Source of the DNA: Paraglaciecola chathamensis S18K6 | Lineage (GTDB): Bacteria; Pseudomonadota; Gammaproteobacteria; Enterobacterales; Alteromonadaceae | Direction of reading: 5' to 3' | Assembly: GCA_000314955.1 (NCBI GenBank) | Contig: BAEM01000009.1 | Coordinates: forward strand, 1-64,000 | DNA length: 64,000 bases | The notes under the pieces: model-generated | What the model saw: only the letters and a program-made list of their open reading frames with translations | Databases searched by the model: none | Told to the model about the DNA's origin: nothing | Translations under genes and position numbers: made by a program | Shown: positions 45,278 to 55,549 of the stretch, one piece after another | Position numbering within the stretch: the stretch's first letter is position 1 | How the letters are laid out: each line of letters starts with the position of its first letter

Positions 45278-46012
45278 ATGTCATTATCTAAAGTCGCGTT
45301 AGTCACAGGGGGCTCAAAAGGCATCGGAGCCGGGATTGTACGCAGATTGTCTGCAGATGGCTTTGCTGTCGCGATCAACTACTCTAAAAATCCTGAACCT
45401 GCAGAAGCCTTGGTAGCAGAATTAAAAGAAGCTGGCGCCCGCTCTTTTGCCATTAAATGTAATGTCGCCAACTCAGATGACGTGACGCATATGTTCAATA
45501 GCATTGAAAACGAACTAGGTCCTATAAACATATTAATCAATAACGCAGGGATAATGATCAATGCACCCGTTGCACAAAGTGAAGAAGTGCATTTCGATGA
45601 GCAAATTGCGGTTAACCTTAAAGGCACGTTCAACACGCTTAAACAAGCCGCTAACCGTATGCCAAATGGCGGACGCATTGTGAACATTTCCACCAGCGTG
45701 GTCGGTTTAAAATTAGAAAGTTATGGCATCTACGCAGCAACAAAATCGGCAGTAGAAACGCTCAGCGCCATTTTAAGCAAAGAATTACGTGGCAGAGAAA
45801 TTACCGTCAATACAGTAGCCCCAGGCCCAACAGGCACAGATTTGTTTTTGAACGGTAAATCACAAGAAATGATTGATCGTCTAGCCAACATGAGTCCCTT
45901 AGAGCGATTAGGTACCCCAGAAGATATTGCCAATGCAGTGGCGTTCTTGGTCGGCCCTGATGGCGCTTGGATAAACGGCCAAGTATTAAGAGCTAACGGC
46001 GGGCTGGTATAA
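45278..46012 (+). CDS. Short-chain dehydrogenase/reductase (FabG-like)
   Basis: 244 residues. The NADP-binding motif is TGGSKGIGAGI (residues 10-20), NNAG is at about 90, the catalytic serine is in IVNISTSVVG, and Y-AATK supplies Tyr/Lys. VNTVAPGPTGTDLF and VLRANGG complete the pattern. It is probably a 3-oxoacyl reductase-like oxidoreductase, not the fatty-acid FabG, because no fab genes are near. TAGGAG precedes the ATG. It is divergent from the TRAP operon. Confidence 0.9.
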   Translation: MSLSKVALVTGGSKGIGAGIVRRLSADGFAVAINYSKNPEPAEALVAELKEAGARSFAIKCNVANSDDVTHMFNSIENELGPINILINNAGIMINAPVAQSEEVHFDEQIAVNLKGTFNTLKQAANRMPNGGRIVNISTSVVGLKLESYGIYAATKSAVETLSAILSKELRGREITVNTVAPGPTGTDLFLNGKSQEMIDRLANMSPLERLGTPEDIANAVAFLVGPDGAWINGQVLRANGGLV

Positions 46013-46050
46013 ATTTACTTTCTTCGATAACGCCATTGCCTACCATCTAT

Positions 46051-46074
46051 CGGGGGAAGTATTAATGCCCCCCG
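46051..46074 (+). terminator. Probable terminator after the SDR gene
   Basis: CGGGGG and CCCCCG (6 bp) with a 12-base loop, 38 bases past the stop codon, followed by a moderately T-rich stretch (TTCATCTTATTTCTT). Confidence 0.6.
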
Positions 46075-46256
46075 TTCATCTTATTTCTTGTGGTCAGTCT
46101 TTTTACGCGCGGAATCAGCGACAAAACTTTACCTAATCATGGAGATCTTCAGCATTTTTAGTTAACGTCATACAACTTACTCACGTGTTTGCTAATGTCG
46201 TACTGGATCCTTTATTTCTGGCGGCTTTGCCAAACTAACGATGAACTGAGTGAAAA

Positions 46257-46889
46257 ATGTTGCTAAATCACCGCTATAAGTTTTTATATATACATATTGC
46301 TAAAACGGGCGGTACTAGCGTTCGCTCAGTGCTGAATAAGTTACGTTGGCACGACCCTATGTACTACCTTATGTTTCCTTGTCATAAGTTAAGTAACTTT
46401 TCTGGGCATACAACTGCGACTAAATTTCCGCGACATTCAGGCGTGATAGCTGCCAAAGAGATGCTCCCTGACAACTTTTTCAATCAACTGTATAAATTTG
46501 GCTTTGTACGCAATCCTTGGGATTTACAAGTTTCTTCTTATCACCATATTCAGCGAGAGAAACCCCATCAACTTAAAGGGATTAAAAATTTCAGTGAGTT
46601 TATCAAATACAAATTTGATCCCTCTCGTCCTTATATCTTTCATTTTGATATCGCGACTAAGTTACAAAGCGATCACTTGGTGGATTTAGAAGGGAACATC
46701 ATTGTCGACTTTATTGGACGTTATGAAACGTTGAAAGACGATTTTAATACCATCGGCAAACAGCTTGGTTTGAAAAATAATGGCCTACCGCATAAACGAA
46801 AAGCAACTGACCGCAAGAAAGATTATCGCAGTTACTATGATGATGAATCTATCGAAACAGTAGCAAAACACTATAAAAAAAGATATTGA
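46257..46889 (+). CDS. Sulfotransferase (carbohydrate sulfotransferase-like)
   Basis: 210 residues. FLYIHIAKTGGTSVRSVL (residues 9-26) is the 5'-phosphosulfate loop that binds PAPS, and FGFVRNPWDLQVSSYHHI (about 80-97) is the 3'-phosphate-binding segment. Both are close to the heparan-sulfate-2-O and chondroitin-type sulfotransferase families. It moves sulfate from PAPS to an unknown acceptor, perhaps a surface glycan or lipid. It has no glycosyltransferase neighbours. It is convergent with a larger, different sulfotransferase gene 51 bases away. Confidence 0.83.
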   Translation: MLLNHRYKFLYIHIAKTGGTSVRSVLNKLRWHDPMYYLMFPCHKLSNFSGHTTATKFPRHSGVIAAKEMLPDNFFNQLYKFGFVRNPWDLQVSSYHHIQREKPHQLKGIKNFSEFIKYKFDPSRPYIFHFDIATKLQSDHLVDLEGNIIVDFIGRYETLKDDFNTIGKQLGLKNNGLPHKRKATDRKKDYRSYYDDESIETVAKHYKKRY

Positions 46890-46940
46890 GTTACTTAACT
46901 ATCAATTTGAATAGAGATAGTTACGGTAACCCAATCTGTT

Positions 46941-49028
46941 TTAACCTGATGCTAAGACCTTTTTCAACGGTTGCAGATGGGCATCAAAGTGCTTCCATTG
47001 GTCCATCCCTGAGCGATAAATAGGTTGTCTGACTTGTTCCGAACTCGGGGTTTTAATCGCTCGCTCTGTTTTGTGAAAATCAATACACTGCTGCTCAAAT
47101 GGTAAACCACAAAAGTCTAGAATGCGCTCAACCTGCCCTTGCAGATCGTCAATCAAGGTTTCGTGTTGCACCCTTAAAACAAAACCAGGTAACACCGCAT
47201 CCCAGTGCGCCATCAGTGTTTCGTATGCTCGGTAATAGCGCCCAATATCTTCAAGCCCATAGGAAAACTCTTGGCCGTCACCAAACAGCTGTTTAAAGCC
47301 ACTGAAACAACACGCCATTGGGTCGCGTCTTGCGTCAATTATTTTGGCGTTAGGCAATATCAATTTAATTAAACCGATGTGTAAAAAGTTATTCGGCATT
47401 TTATCGATGAAAAACGCGGCTCCTCCTCTATAAACCTGAGTATCGCTTAAATATTTCTGCCCGAAGCGAGCAAAATAATCTGTATCGAGACTGGCTAGTA
47501 TTTGCGGGTATTGTTGCTTTTGGCCTTGTAGCTTTGAGGCTAAGCCCAAAATGTCGTGTAGCTCCATGGTGCCATCTACTTGAGAGTGAGACGCCAAAAT
47601 CTGTTCTAGTAAAGTAGAGCCGGCTCTAGGTAAGCCAACGATAAAAATGGGATCGCTACTTTGATCGCCTACCGCTTTTAAACGGTCAAATAATTCCGCA
47701 TCGCAGGTATCTATCTGTTTAGCCACCTGTTTTTCAAACACCTCAGGTTGGTATTTGATTTGCTGTTGTTTGAGCTGATTCCCCCGAGTATAGTGCTTAA
47801 AGGCAGCGTCATAGTCTTGTCGATCTTCAAGGGATTTACCTAAAGCGAAGTGCAGATGAATTTTATCATTTTGACTGACCTTTTTTTGTGTCACTAGCTG
47901 TTCCATCGAGGCCAGTTCAGCATCGTTAAAGCGATAGCTTTTGGTGTTGGCTAAGCTCCAGTACGCATCTCCTAATTCAGGATTAAAACGATAGGCAGAT
48001 TGATAAGCATTAATTGTCCCGGGTAAATCACCGAATGCCTTTAACGCGTGGCCTAATAAAATTTGGATGCCAGGCTGATCTTGATTCTTCGCCAGTACGC
48101 CTTGGTAAATCGAAATAGCCTCTTTTACCTCGCCGAGGCCGACCATAGCACTGGCTTTTGCACTCAGTAAAACAGTACTGTCTGGGGTTTTGGCTAGCAG
48201 TTTATCTGCCAATACTTTTGCGTCTTCGAACTTGGCCATTTTTGCCAATAACTGCAAATAAGTTAAGCCTGCCCCGCTGTGGTCTGGGTACAAAGCCAAG
48301 CAACTGCTTAAGATAAAGTCCGCTTCACCGTATACCTTAAGTTGAATTCCAATTTCGGCCAGTAACAACATCGCTTCTGGATGATGTTTATTGGCTTGCA
48401 AGAACTGTCGACACACTTTGTCTGCACTGTGTAAATCACCCTCGCACATTAAATCTTTAGCCCCGAGAATAGGCTTGGGTAACGCTGCTAAGTAATCAAT
48501 TTGCGCTTGTGCTATTGTGGCAGCCTTAACGTTCCCCTGCTGAATATAAAGCGGCTGCAATGCTCGCCAACTTGATAACAATGCGGGGTTTAGTTGGGTC
48601 GCTTGATAAAACGCCTGCGCCGACTTTTGCTGCTCTTGCAGTGCACTATATATATAACCATTTTCTTGCCATGCTCTTGCATGCTCTGGGCTACTTTCTA
48701 GTAAACGAGCGTTTGACGCTAACGCTTGCTGAAAATCGCCATTTAAACGCTGGGCTACGACCAATAAATACAGTAATTCACTTTGCTCGGGCGGCATTAA
48801 CTCGTTTTCCAACTGTCGCTGACACGTGTTAATTGCTTGGCTAAATTTGGCCTGTTGAATCTGTGCTTTTATGCCACTTATCACCTCGCGTGTTACCGCG
48901 TGCGCTTGAGGTGTATTCTGGTTACTCAATTTGCCACTCCGTTTGTATTCTTGAACTCGGTTATTGAAGCCTGGTGTGTTGAAGACCTGTTTTCGAACGT
49001 CTAGTTTCTCTACCCTGCTTTTTAACAA
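46941..49028 (-). CDS. TPR-sulfotransferase fusion protein
   Basis: 695 residues. Residues about 50-440 are tetratricopeptide repeats (ALASNARLLESSPEHARAWQ, ALKAFGDLPGTINAYQSAYR). Residues about 460-690 form a sulfotransferase domain with the 5'-phosphosulfate loop VGLPRAGSTLLEQIL and the 3' segment IIDARRDPMACCFSGFKQLF. It is similar to tyrosylprotein-type sulfotransferases. No signal peptide is seen. The frame opens with TTG at 49028 without a clear ribosome-binding site; a GTG inside HAVTREVISG is an alternative, so the N-terminus is uncertain. It lies downstream of a TonB receptor on the same strand but a strong hairpin separates them. Confidence 0.85.
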   Translation of the reverse strand: MLKSRVEKLDVRKQVFNTPGFNNRVQEYKRSGKLSNQNTPQAHAVTREVISGIKAQIQQAKFSQAINTCQRQLENELMPPEQSELLYLLVVAQRLNGDFQQALASNARLLESSPEHARAWQENGYIYSALQEQQKSAQAFYQATQLNPALLSSWRALQPLYIQQGNVKAATIAQAQIDYLAALPKPILGAKDLMCEGDLHSADKVCRQFLQANKHHPEAMLLLAEIGIQLKVYGEADFILSSCLALYPDHSGAGLTYLQLLAKMAKFEDAKVLADKLLAKTPDSTVLLSAKASAMVGLGEVKEAISIYQGVLAKNQDQPGIQILLGHALKAFGDLPGTINAYQSAYRFNPELGDAYWSLANTKSYRFNDAELASMEQLVTQKKVSQNDKIHLHFALGKSLEDRQDYDAAFKHYTRGNQLKQQQIKYQPEVFEKQVAKQIDTCDAELFDRLKAVGDQSSDPIFIVGLPRAGSTLLEQILASHSQVDGTMELHDILGLASKLQGQKQQYPQILASLDTDYFARFGQKYLSDTQVYRGGAAFFIDKMPNNFLHIGLIKLILPNAKIIDARRDPMACCFSGFKQLFGDGQEFSYGLEDIGRYYRAYETLMAHWDAVLPGFVLRVQHETLIDDLQGQVERILDFCGLPFEQQCIDFHKTERAIKTPSSEQVRQPIYRSGMDQWKHFDAHLQPLKKVLASG

Positions 49029-49090
49029 AAACGGGTTAAGTGCAGCAATGACTGATTAAGTAGCGGCTGCGGATCGAAACAAGCTACATT

Positions 49091-49124
49091 AAGAAAGGCA
49101 AGCCGAACTGGGCTTGCCTTTCTT
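49091..49124 (-). terminator. Strong hairpin terminator after the third TonB receptor
   Basis: A 14-bp perfect stem (AAGAAAGGCAAGCC / GGCTTGCCTTTCTT) with a 6-base loop, 27 bases past the receptor stop codon. T-runs are part of the stem, so it could work in both directions. Confidence 0.82.
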
Positions 49125-49150
49125 TGTATTACTAACGTCTTTAGGTCAAA

Positions 49151-51790
49151 TTAAAAGAAGTCGTAAGACAATCTTAACCCTACGGTACGCGGTCTATTAG
49201 ATACAATTTTAGGCGTGTACTGCTGGGCATCGATGTACAAAATGGCGCTCTTATCGGTTAGATTATCAATAAAGATTTCAGCTTTCCATTCATCGTTGGT
49301 GATACCAAAAGCAAGGTTAGCCAAAATGTAGCTATCTTGAATGTAGCGTCCACCTTGGATAGTCTCGCCGTTTGAATCTGCATACGTTACCCCTTCGTAC
49401 ACGGCCGCTTCACGTTCAATACTTAAGCCCGTTCCCGCGCCATAAACTAGCTGCGCTGCATCTTCAAGAGCATAAGCGTCCATGGACATGCTGGCTAAAC
49501 GGTCGCCCGTGTAGCTGATTGAGCCATTGATATAACCTGTTAACCCACCCTCTAACTCATAGAAGTATTGCGCACGAATATTCCCTGAAAAGTCAGCCGA
49601 GTAAGGTAATTTACTTCCTACCGGTGGCGCAATGCCATCTAATGCATCGTTAATGCTGGTCAATTCTGTGTCCAGTACGCTAAATGCTGCATTGATAATG
49701 AGGTTGTCTGTGGCTAACCAAGTTAAATCAGCGTCAATACCGCGAATTTCAGCATCACCTACGTTATCGGTAAACACCAAAAAGCTAATGTTGGTAGGGT
49801 CATAGCGTGATGTTTGTAAATCGCTGATTTCAGAGTAAAACGCGGTAGCGTTGACCCGTAAGATTCCGTCAAGGAAGTCACCTTTAATCCCGAATTCATA
49901 GTTATCCAGCTCATCCGTTGTAGAATACACTGGGATACGGAAGTTCTCGAATGCGCCCGTTTGATTTGTCGCCAAACCACCACCAACTCGGTTGGTCACA
50001 GGTGGGCGGAACCCCTCAGAATAGGTCGCAAATACCAAAATATCTTCGTTTACTTTCCAATCAACTGAAGCTTTAAGAATGATATCGTCAACGGTAAGTG
50101 TGCCGTTGTCGTCTAACAAATCAACTTCCAGTTGACCGTTTGCTATTGCATCTATCACTCCATCATCGATACCCGCTAGTGCATCAGGGTCTTGAGTACC
50201 GAATGCACGTAGACGACCGCTAACGTCAACTGTTGTGGTAGAGCCTTTGTACGTATCTTGAATCTCATACCAGCGGGCGCCGAATGTCGCAGTAATATCA
50301 TCGGTTAAGTCATATTCTACTTGGCCAAATACGGCAATCTGGTCAATGTCATGTTGAATGTCATTAACGAAACTAATGCTTGGCTCAAATGGCCCACCGT
50401 TTGAATTGATACCTTCCGAGCCCACTAAAGTAGCCGCTAGGTTTTGGAACTTTTCGGTGCTCGCAATATTAAATTTACCCACTGAATTGAGTTCTTGTTC
50501 ATCGTAAAACACACCAGCGGTTAGGCGCCATACGTTATCGGTAGGAGTATTGAAGCGTAGCTCATGGGTAATACGCGTGCTGTCGGTTTTTTCCTTGTAG
50601 TATTTGGTCGGATCTAAGCAACGCTCGTCTTCTGGCGCCACATCACCACCATAATTACACACATAATAAGCCGAGAATAAACCACCATTGGTATAGCCTG
50701 TGTAATCAATGGTTGAATCAATCGAACGGTCTAAATAGCCACCGGTATAAACGATATCTAGTTTGTCTAAACGACCCTCTAAGGTCCAGGTAGTCAAACC
50801 GAATTCATCATCATTGTCCTCAGGTACAAAACGGTTGGTTGAGGTTTCACCATCCAAGTTAGGGTCATAAGCGAATACCCCTTCAGTACTGAGTGTTTGC
50901 TGAGTATGTTGAACAAGCAAGTCCCAATCTTCATTGATGATATAAGACAAACCAAAACGCGCTCCAGAGTAGACAGCATCATTGAAATCATCTTCGACCA
51001 ACGCATCATTTTCAGGAGAGACCACAGGCGTGTTTTCAGGGTCGCTAAGCACACCACCAGAGATTCTATCAATAACGACAGCACTGCCGATATAACCGCC
51101 ATTGGCAGGGTCGTTACGAATGTTATCAATCCAACCGCCTTGGTTGTCTGTGTATGCCGCCACGCGCAGTGCTAAGTCATCTGATACTGCGAAGTTCATA
51201 AAGGCTTCAACAGAGTTACTCATTTCACCGCCTTTGGTGAAACTGGTGCTCGTGTCTACACCTGCAGCAAAACCGCTATGATCAGGTTTATTGGTGATTA
51301 ACCGTACTGTACCTGATTGTGAGCTAGCCCCAAACAGCGTGCCTTGTGGCCCAGGCAATACTTCGATGCGCTGCATATCGGTGGCGTAGATATCTAGGTT
51401 TCGCCCCTGCATAGAAACAGGTTGTTCGTCTAAATAGAATGCCACTGAAGGTTGTAATGCCTGTACTGAGGAAACTGAGATATTACTTTGGGTGGTCGCA
51501 GCACCGCGAATATAAATCTCATTTTGACCAGGTCCTGTCCCCTGAAAGGTCACATTTGGAAGAAACTCGACATATTCTTGAAAGTTATCCACACCAAGAT
51601 TCTCTAACGCTTCTCCGTTAAGGGCAGTCACTGACACTGGAATATCTTGAATGGACTCTGAGCGTTTTGTAGCGGTAACTTCAATGGTTTCTATGCTTGC
51701 TTTGCCTGCTTTAGGTGCCGCTTCTTGTGCATACACAGAAGTGGTCGCAAGCGCGGCGACAACCGCGTAGCTTAATTTAGATATTTTCAT
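49151..51790 (-). CDS. TonB-dependent receptor
   Basis: 879 residues. Signal peptide 1-21 (ending SVYAQE). TonB box in IETIEVTATKRS (about 34-43), plug with IQDIPVSVTAL and GPQGTLFGASSQSGTVRLIT, then a barrel ending in VGLRLSYDFF. There is no STN domain. The plug and barrel resemble the large receptor group of Alteromonadales and Sphingomonadales for plant or algal compounds and peptides rather than classical siderophores, but the ligand is not known. The gene is alone except for the TPR-sulfotransferase gene downstream. Confidence 0.92.
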   Translation of the reverse strand: MKISKLSYAVVAALATTSVYAQEAAPKAGKASIETIEVTATKRSESIQDIPVSVTALNGEALENLGVDNFQEYVEFLPNVTFQGTGPGQNEIYIRGAATTQSNISVSSVQALQPSVAFYLDEQPVSMQGRNLDIYATDMQRIEVLPGPQGTLFGASSQSGTVRLITNKPDHSGFAAGVDTSTSFTKGGEMSNSVEAFMNFAVSDDLALRVAAYTDNQGGWIDNIRNDPANGGYIGSAVVIDRISGGVLSDPENTPVVSPENDALVEDDFNDAVYSGARFGLSYIINEDWDLLVQHTQQTLSTEGVFAYDPNLDGETSTNRFVPEDNDDEFGLTTWTLEGRLDKLDIVYTGGYLDRSIDSTIDYTGYTNGGLFSAYYVCNYGGDVAPEDERCLDPTKYYKEKTDSTRITHELRFNTPTDNVWRLTAGVFYDEQELNSVGKFNIASTEKFQNLAATLVGSEGINSNGGPFEPSISFVNDIQHDIDQIAVFGQVEYDLTDDITATFGARWYEIQDTYKGSTTTVDVSGRLRAFGTQDPDALAGIDDGVIDAIANGQLEVDLLDDNGTLTVDDIILKASVDWKVNEDILVFATYSEGFRPPVTNRVGGGLATNQTGAFENFRIPVYSTTDELDNYEFGIKGDFLDGILRVNATAFYSEISDLQTSRYDPTNISFLVFTDNVGDAEIRGIDADLTWLATDNLIINAAFSVLDTELTSINDALDGIAPPVGSKLPYSADFSGNIRAQYFYELEGGLTGYINGSISYTGDRLASMSMDAYALEDAAQLVYGAGTGLSIEREAAVYEGVTYADSNGETIQGGRYIQDSYILANLAFGITNDEWKAEIFIDNLTDKSAILYIDAQQYTPKIVSNRPRTVGLRLSYDFF

Positions 51791-52315
51791 GCTTTATTTG
51801 CCTTGTGTGATCTAGTTTATGTGTTACTAGTTGAGTATTTTTTTAGGGTAAAAACCTGTTTATTTTTTATTCTACAGTATGATTTTAAAGGAATAACGCT
51901 AAAGCGCAAAAATAGTTTCAATACAAATCAATAGAGCTCAACGAAAACACCCTTCAAAATAGGTCAAAAAGGGATAACTCTTTTATGATTAGTCACTTAA
52001 AGGACAAAAAACAATAGGTTCGCTGGTTAACCCACAATATTTTAGGCATTTGTTTCGTAAACGAATTATTTCACCACTACTGATTAAAAGACTTTGAGTG
52101 TCTATTTAAGCAGCAAAATGTACGCCTATGCTGAGTGAGGGATGGTATATAAATTAATCAGTTGTGCGGAATTAACATGCCAATTAAGTGCAAATTAATC
52201 TATAAAAAAAGGCCGGGAACCGGCCTTACTGATTAGGTTTAATAAAGTTACTGATTAACGCATAAGCGCGTTTAGCTTTAACGAAGCCATTCACCTGAAT
52301 GAATTCGTAATACTA
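51791..52315. other. 525-base intergenic region upstream of the TonB receptor
   Basis: AT-rich, no convincing gene. It contains the katE terminator near its right end and the short inverted repeat TTCGT-AA-ACGAA at 52064-52075. The receptor promoter should lie in 51800-52000 but I cannot single it out. A small RNA could be hidden here. Confidence 0.55.
52204..52227 (-). terminator. Rho-independent terminator after katE
   Basis: AAGGCCGG / CCGGCCTT with a 3-base loop; read leftwards it is followed by TTTTT. It is about 90 bases past the katE stop codon. Confidence 0.82.
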
Positions 52316-54382
52316 CTAACGTGACCAGTAACGTAGGTCTCGCAGAGTTTCGATGAAGTCACTAGCAGAGGTCTTATCTAGGTCAACCCAACCCGCATCT
52401 ATTTTGTCATTTAACCCTGCGGCTTTTATTAATGCCGATGCTTCATCGGTGTGCCCGATGAATTTCATATGGGCATATGCGTCGCTCACAAAATCTTTAG
52501 CTTCAGGGATTTCGGCAAGTTGTTTTGCCTGCTCTTTTGTCACCAGAATCAACACGGCGTCGTAAAGCACAGAAGGGCCACCATCAATAACTTGTTGCGC
52601 TGCAATGTGTTTACCTTTACTACAGGTGACGCCACCTACTTGCGGTGCGACTACCTCATAATTTGCACCTTCTTTCTCAAGCGCCTGTTTAATCGATGCA
52701 AAGATGTCCGCATCTGCCCCGTCACTCATCAAAATACCGAGCTTACGACCTTTAAACGTTTTTCCTGAGTTTTTCAAAATACTCAGTGCATCAGACACAG
52801 GCAAATCTTGGCGGGTTTTCATAGCAGCTTCAGCCGGCTCAGGCATGTCTTTTATACCTAATCCCTCAGCTACCTTGTTGGCCAAGGTCGTGTCGATATT
52901 TAACAGGTGCGAAACAATACGCTCACGAATGGGTAAGTGCTCAACCTTAGACAATTCGAACTTTAAGGCATTTTGCATATGTTGCTGCTCAATCTCCGTC
53001 TGACTCATATAAAACTGCCTAGCTTGGCTGTAGTGATCAGCGAACGTCTCAGAACGATAGCGCGTCTTATCGCCGCTTATCTGCTCAGAAGAGCTTTTAA
53101 ACCCGTGGGCTGGGCAGGCTCTAGGGTTATTTTCCCCTCCATCCCAAGAGTTAGGCTCATAATTGACTCGGCCTTTGGGATTCGTCATCGCCATGTGCCC
53201 ATCTTGCTGTAAGTGACGCATAGGGCATTTCGGCGCATTGACCGGAATATGCGTGAAATTAGGGCCACCTAGGCGTTTGACTTGAGTGTCTAGATAGGAA
53301 AAGTTGCGCCCTTGGAGTAGAGGGTCTTGGGTAAAGTCTAAGCCAGGAACAATGTTCTGCGTGCAGAAGGCTACCTGTTCAGTCTCAGCGAAAAAATTGT
53401 CTACTACGCGATCGAGCACCATTCGACCGACCATTTTCACAGGTACTTGCTCTTCAGGAATAAGCTTAGTTGCATCAAATACGTCAAATTCGAATTCATC
53501 AGCAAACTTCTGATCAAAAACCTGGACCCCTAATTCCCATTCTGGGTAATCGCCCTGACCTATGGCTTGCCACATGTCTCGGCGATGAAAATCCGGATCA
53601 GCACCGTTAAGTTTCAGCGCCTCGTTCCATACAACTGATTGCATTCCACCTTTAGGCTTCCAGTGGAATTTAACAAATTTTTCTTCGCCTTGTGCATTGA
53701 TAAATTTGAATGTATGAACACCGAAACCTTCCATGAAACGCAGCGAACGCGGAATGGCTCTATCGGACATTATCCACATAACCATGTGAATTGACTCTGG
53801 TGATAAACTGATGAAATCCCAAAAGTTATCATGGGCTGTTTGCGCTTGGGGAAAACCTCTGTCGGGCTCAGCCTTTGCAGAATGAATTAGGTCGGGAAAC
53901 TTCATCGCATCTTGAATAAAGAACACGGGAATGTTGTTCCCCACCAAATCCCAGTTACCTTCTTGGGTGTAAAATTTTACGGCGAATCCACGCACGTCAC
54001 GGGCCAAATCGGGTGAACCTTTATTACCCGCAACCGTTGAAAAGCGCGCGAATACCGGTGTTTTCTCACCTTTTCGCTGGAAAATATCTGCACATGTTAA
54101 ATCGTCAAGCGCTTCATAGGTCTCAAAAAAACCATGCGCACCATAACCTCGTGCGTGCACAACCCGCTCAGGGATACGCTCGTGGTCAAAATGAAATAAC
54201 TTCTCTCTGAATACTTGATCCTCAAGTAAGGTCGGTCCGCGGACGCCTGCCTTTAATGAGTTTTGGTCGTCACTGATAGGACAACCCTGGGCGGTCGTCA
54301 TCGTAGGATGAGATTCAGATGCGGGCTGATGAAGCTCTCCGCCGTTACCTTTATTTCCCGAAAATTTAAATGATTCAGTCAT
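52316..54382 (-). CDS. katE: Catalase HPII-type (large subunit, clade II)
   Basis: 688 residues from the ATG at 54382 with AAGGACT upstream. The catalytic histidine lies in [14 protein letters not shown], the asparagine in [11 protein letters not shown], and the haem tyrosine in [11 protein letters not shown]. Residues after about 530 form the extra flavodoxin/DJ-1-like domain ([20 protein letters not shown]) that marks large-subunit catalases; E. coli KatE has 753 residues. It destroys hydrogen peroxide in the cytoplasm, usually in stationary phase. No regulator lies nearby. Confidence 0.95.
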   Translation of the reverse strand: MTESFKFSGNKGNGGELHQPASESHPTMTTAQGCPISDDQNSLKAGVRGPTLLEDQVFREKLFHFDHERIPERVVHARGYGAHGFFETYEALDDLTCADIFQRKGEKTPVFARFSTVAGNKGSPDLARDVRGFAVKFYTQEGNWDLVGNNIPVFFIQDAMKFPDLIHSAKAEPDRGFPQAQTAHDNFWDFISLSPESIHMVMWIMSDRAIPRSLRFMEGFGVHTFKFINAQGEEKFVKFHWKPKGGMQSVVWNEALKLNGADPDFHRRDMWQAIGQGDYPEWELGVQVFDQKFADEFEFDVFDATKLIPEEQVPVKMVGRMVLDRVVDNFFAETEQVAFCTQNIVPGLDFTQDPLLQGRNFSYLDTQVKRLGGPNFTHIPVNAPKCPMRHLQQDGHMAMTNPKGRVNYEPNSWDGGENNPRACPAHGFKSSSEQISGDKTRYRSETFADHYSQARQFYMSQTEIEQQHMQNALKFELSKVEHLPIRERIVSHLLNIDTTLANKVAEGLGIKDMPEPAEAAMKTRQDLPVSDALSILKNSGKTFKGRKLGILMSDGADADIFASIKQALEKEGANYEVVAPQVGGVTCSKGKHIAAQQVIDGGPSVLYDAVLILVTKEQAKQLAEIPEAKDFVSDAYAHMKFIGHTDEASALIKAAGLNDKIDAGWVDLDKTSASDFIETLRDLRYWSR

Positions 54383-54794
54383 GGCTAGTCCTTCATTAAA
54401 TTGAAAATAATAGAGTCGTCTCACTAGGTGCTCGAAATAAGCGTCTTACTGCGCGCGCTGCAGCGGGTAGTGCAAATTGAAGGCCAACGATGGCCGTGCC
54501 AATACAGGCCAGTTATTATTAGTATTAAAAAGAAATAAGCGAGAAAAACACAACAGAAAACACAGGTAATGAGGGTAAATATTGATACATATTTACTGCC
54601 TGCATGTAATTTTTACCAAACAGGGCTACACCAAGGAATCTGAAGTAAAAATGGAAAGAGAAACGAAGAAACACCAACAAAAATAAAAAAGCCCCCGTCA
54701 ACAATTTGCACAGCGAAACGCCACGTTTAGGGAATCGCTGTTATTGCTGCAACAGGGGCTTCTGCGTTTTGGGCTAGTGGTTAGGGGCTAGGAG
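54383..54794. other. 412-base intergenic region upstream of katE
   Basis: No gene. It holds the katE promoter region and, at the right, the large structured terminator 54680-54761. Near 54771-54800 GGGCTAG / GGGGCTAG / GAGCTAG is repeated three times just past the membrane-gene stop codon. Confidence 0.6.
54680..54761 (-). terminator. Large nested stem-loop ending in a T-run
   Basis: Outer stem AAGCCCC (54689-54695) / GGGGCTT (54755-54761); middle stem CAGCG / CGCTG (54711-54715 and 54736-54740); inner stem AAACG-CCA-CGTTT (54716-54728). Read leftwards, GGGGGCTTTTTTATTTTT follows the outer stem. It probably ends the membrane-protein operon at 54795-55549. Its size and nesting exceed a simple terminator and could be the 3' end of a small RNA. 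Confidence 0.65.
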
Positions 54795-55082
54795 CTAGGC
54801 CTTTTTAGCGCGCCTTAACCACCTTAAAACCTTCATCAACAACAAAGACAATAGCAAGGGCACGCCTATCAACACCAATTCCTTGACGAACGGCAAAATG
54901 TAGCGCAAAGCGCTTGGTATACCTTTACCTTCACCACCTTCGCTACCGTGAGAATAACCTTGCTGATTTATCTGTGCGGCCCAGTCGGTCAACTCTAACG
55001 AAATCAATAGTATGCTGACCAAAATAGATATTGCCAGCACGACGAACGTTCGTGATTTCCAATGGTATTGTAAGTACTTCAT
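54795..55082 (-). CDS. Small membrane protein, unknown
   Basis: 95 residues with two membrane spans: FVVLAISILVSILLISLEL at about 13-31 and a C-terminal one (ELVLIGVPLLLSLLLMKVL), separated by a Gly/Ser/Glu loop with HGSEGGEGKG. The start overlaps the stop of the preceding gene by four bases (ATGA). It is co-transcribed with a DUF4405-like membrane protein and probably acts with it. I do not recognise the family. Confidence 0.7.
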   Translation of the reverse strand: MKYLQYHWKSRTFVVLAISILVSILLISLELTDWAAQINQQGYSHGSEGGEGKGIPSALRYILPFVKELVLIGVPLLLSLLLMKVLRWLRRAKKA

Positions 55083-55549
55083 GCCTTTGCCCTCTTTACA
55101 CGCATACGCTTAGTGAGGTTGACTATCCAGCTCCAATGAAGGGCTAAGTGAACGCCTATCATTGGCATGATCAGCGTGGCTGAATCATGGTGGATCTTCG
55201 ACCAAAAATCCTGAATATGCAGCTCTATATTTAAGGTAGGCAACAGTGCCACAGACACCAAAAAACCACTTACTGTGGCCAGTAACATCATTAAATACAG
55301 CAAATAATTCCACACTAAACTAAAACGCTCTTTTGCCGTTATTTTCTTGCTGAAACGTTTCGCACTTTGCTTTATCCAGTCCCAGTGCAGCAACAAATGC
55401 ACAGCAAACGGCACTATAAACAATAAACTCAACCACTCATGGCCCGGCACGCCTGTCGATTGCGGAGCCGAAACAATCATAAAACTAACCAGTAATAATG
55501 TGTCCATCACATAACGGGTCTTCTGCAAATTTTGCATCCAATCTGACAT
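55079..55549 (-). CDS. DUF4405-like haem-binding-type membrane protein
   Basis: 156 residues with four membrane spans. Paired histidines in VHLLLHWDWI (first half) and in HHDSATLIMPMIGVHLALHW (second half) lie in or near helices, as in cytochrome b561-type proteins, so a haem is likely though not proven. The HLxLHW motif appears twice. The role may be electron transfer across the inner membrane. It is the first gene of a two-gene operon and is followed by the structured terminator. Confidence 0.72.
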   Translation of the reverse strand: MSDWMQNLQKTRYVMDTLLLVSFMIVSAPQSTGVPGHEWLSLLFIVPFAVHLLLHWDWIKQSAKRFSKKITAKERFSLVWNYLLYLMMLLATVSGFLVSVALLPTLNIELHIQDFWSKIHHDSATLIMPMIGVHLALHWSWIVNLTKRMRVKRAKA

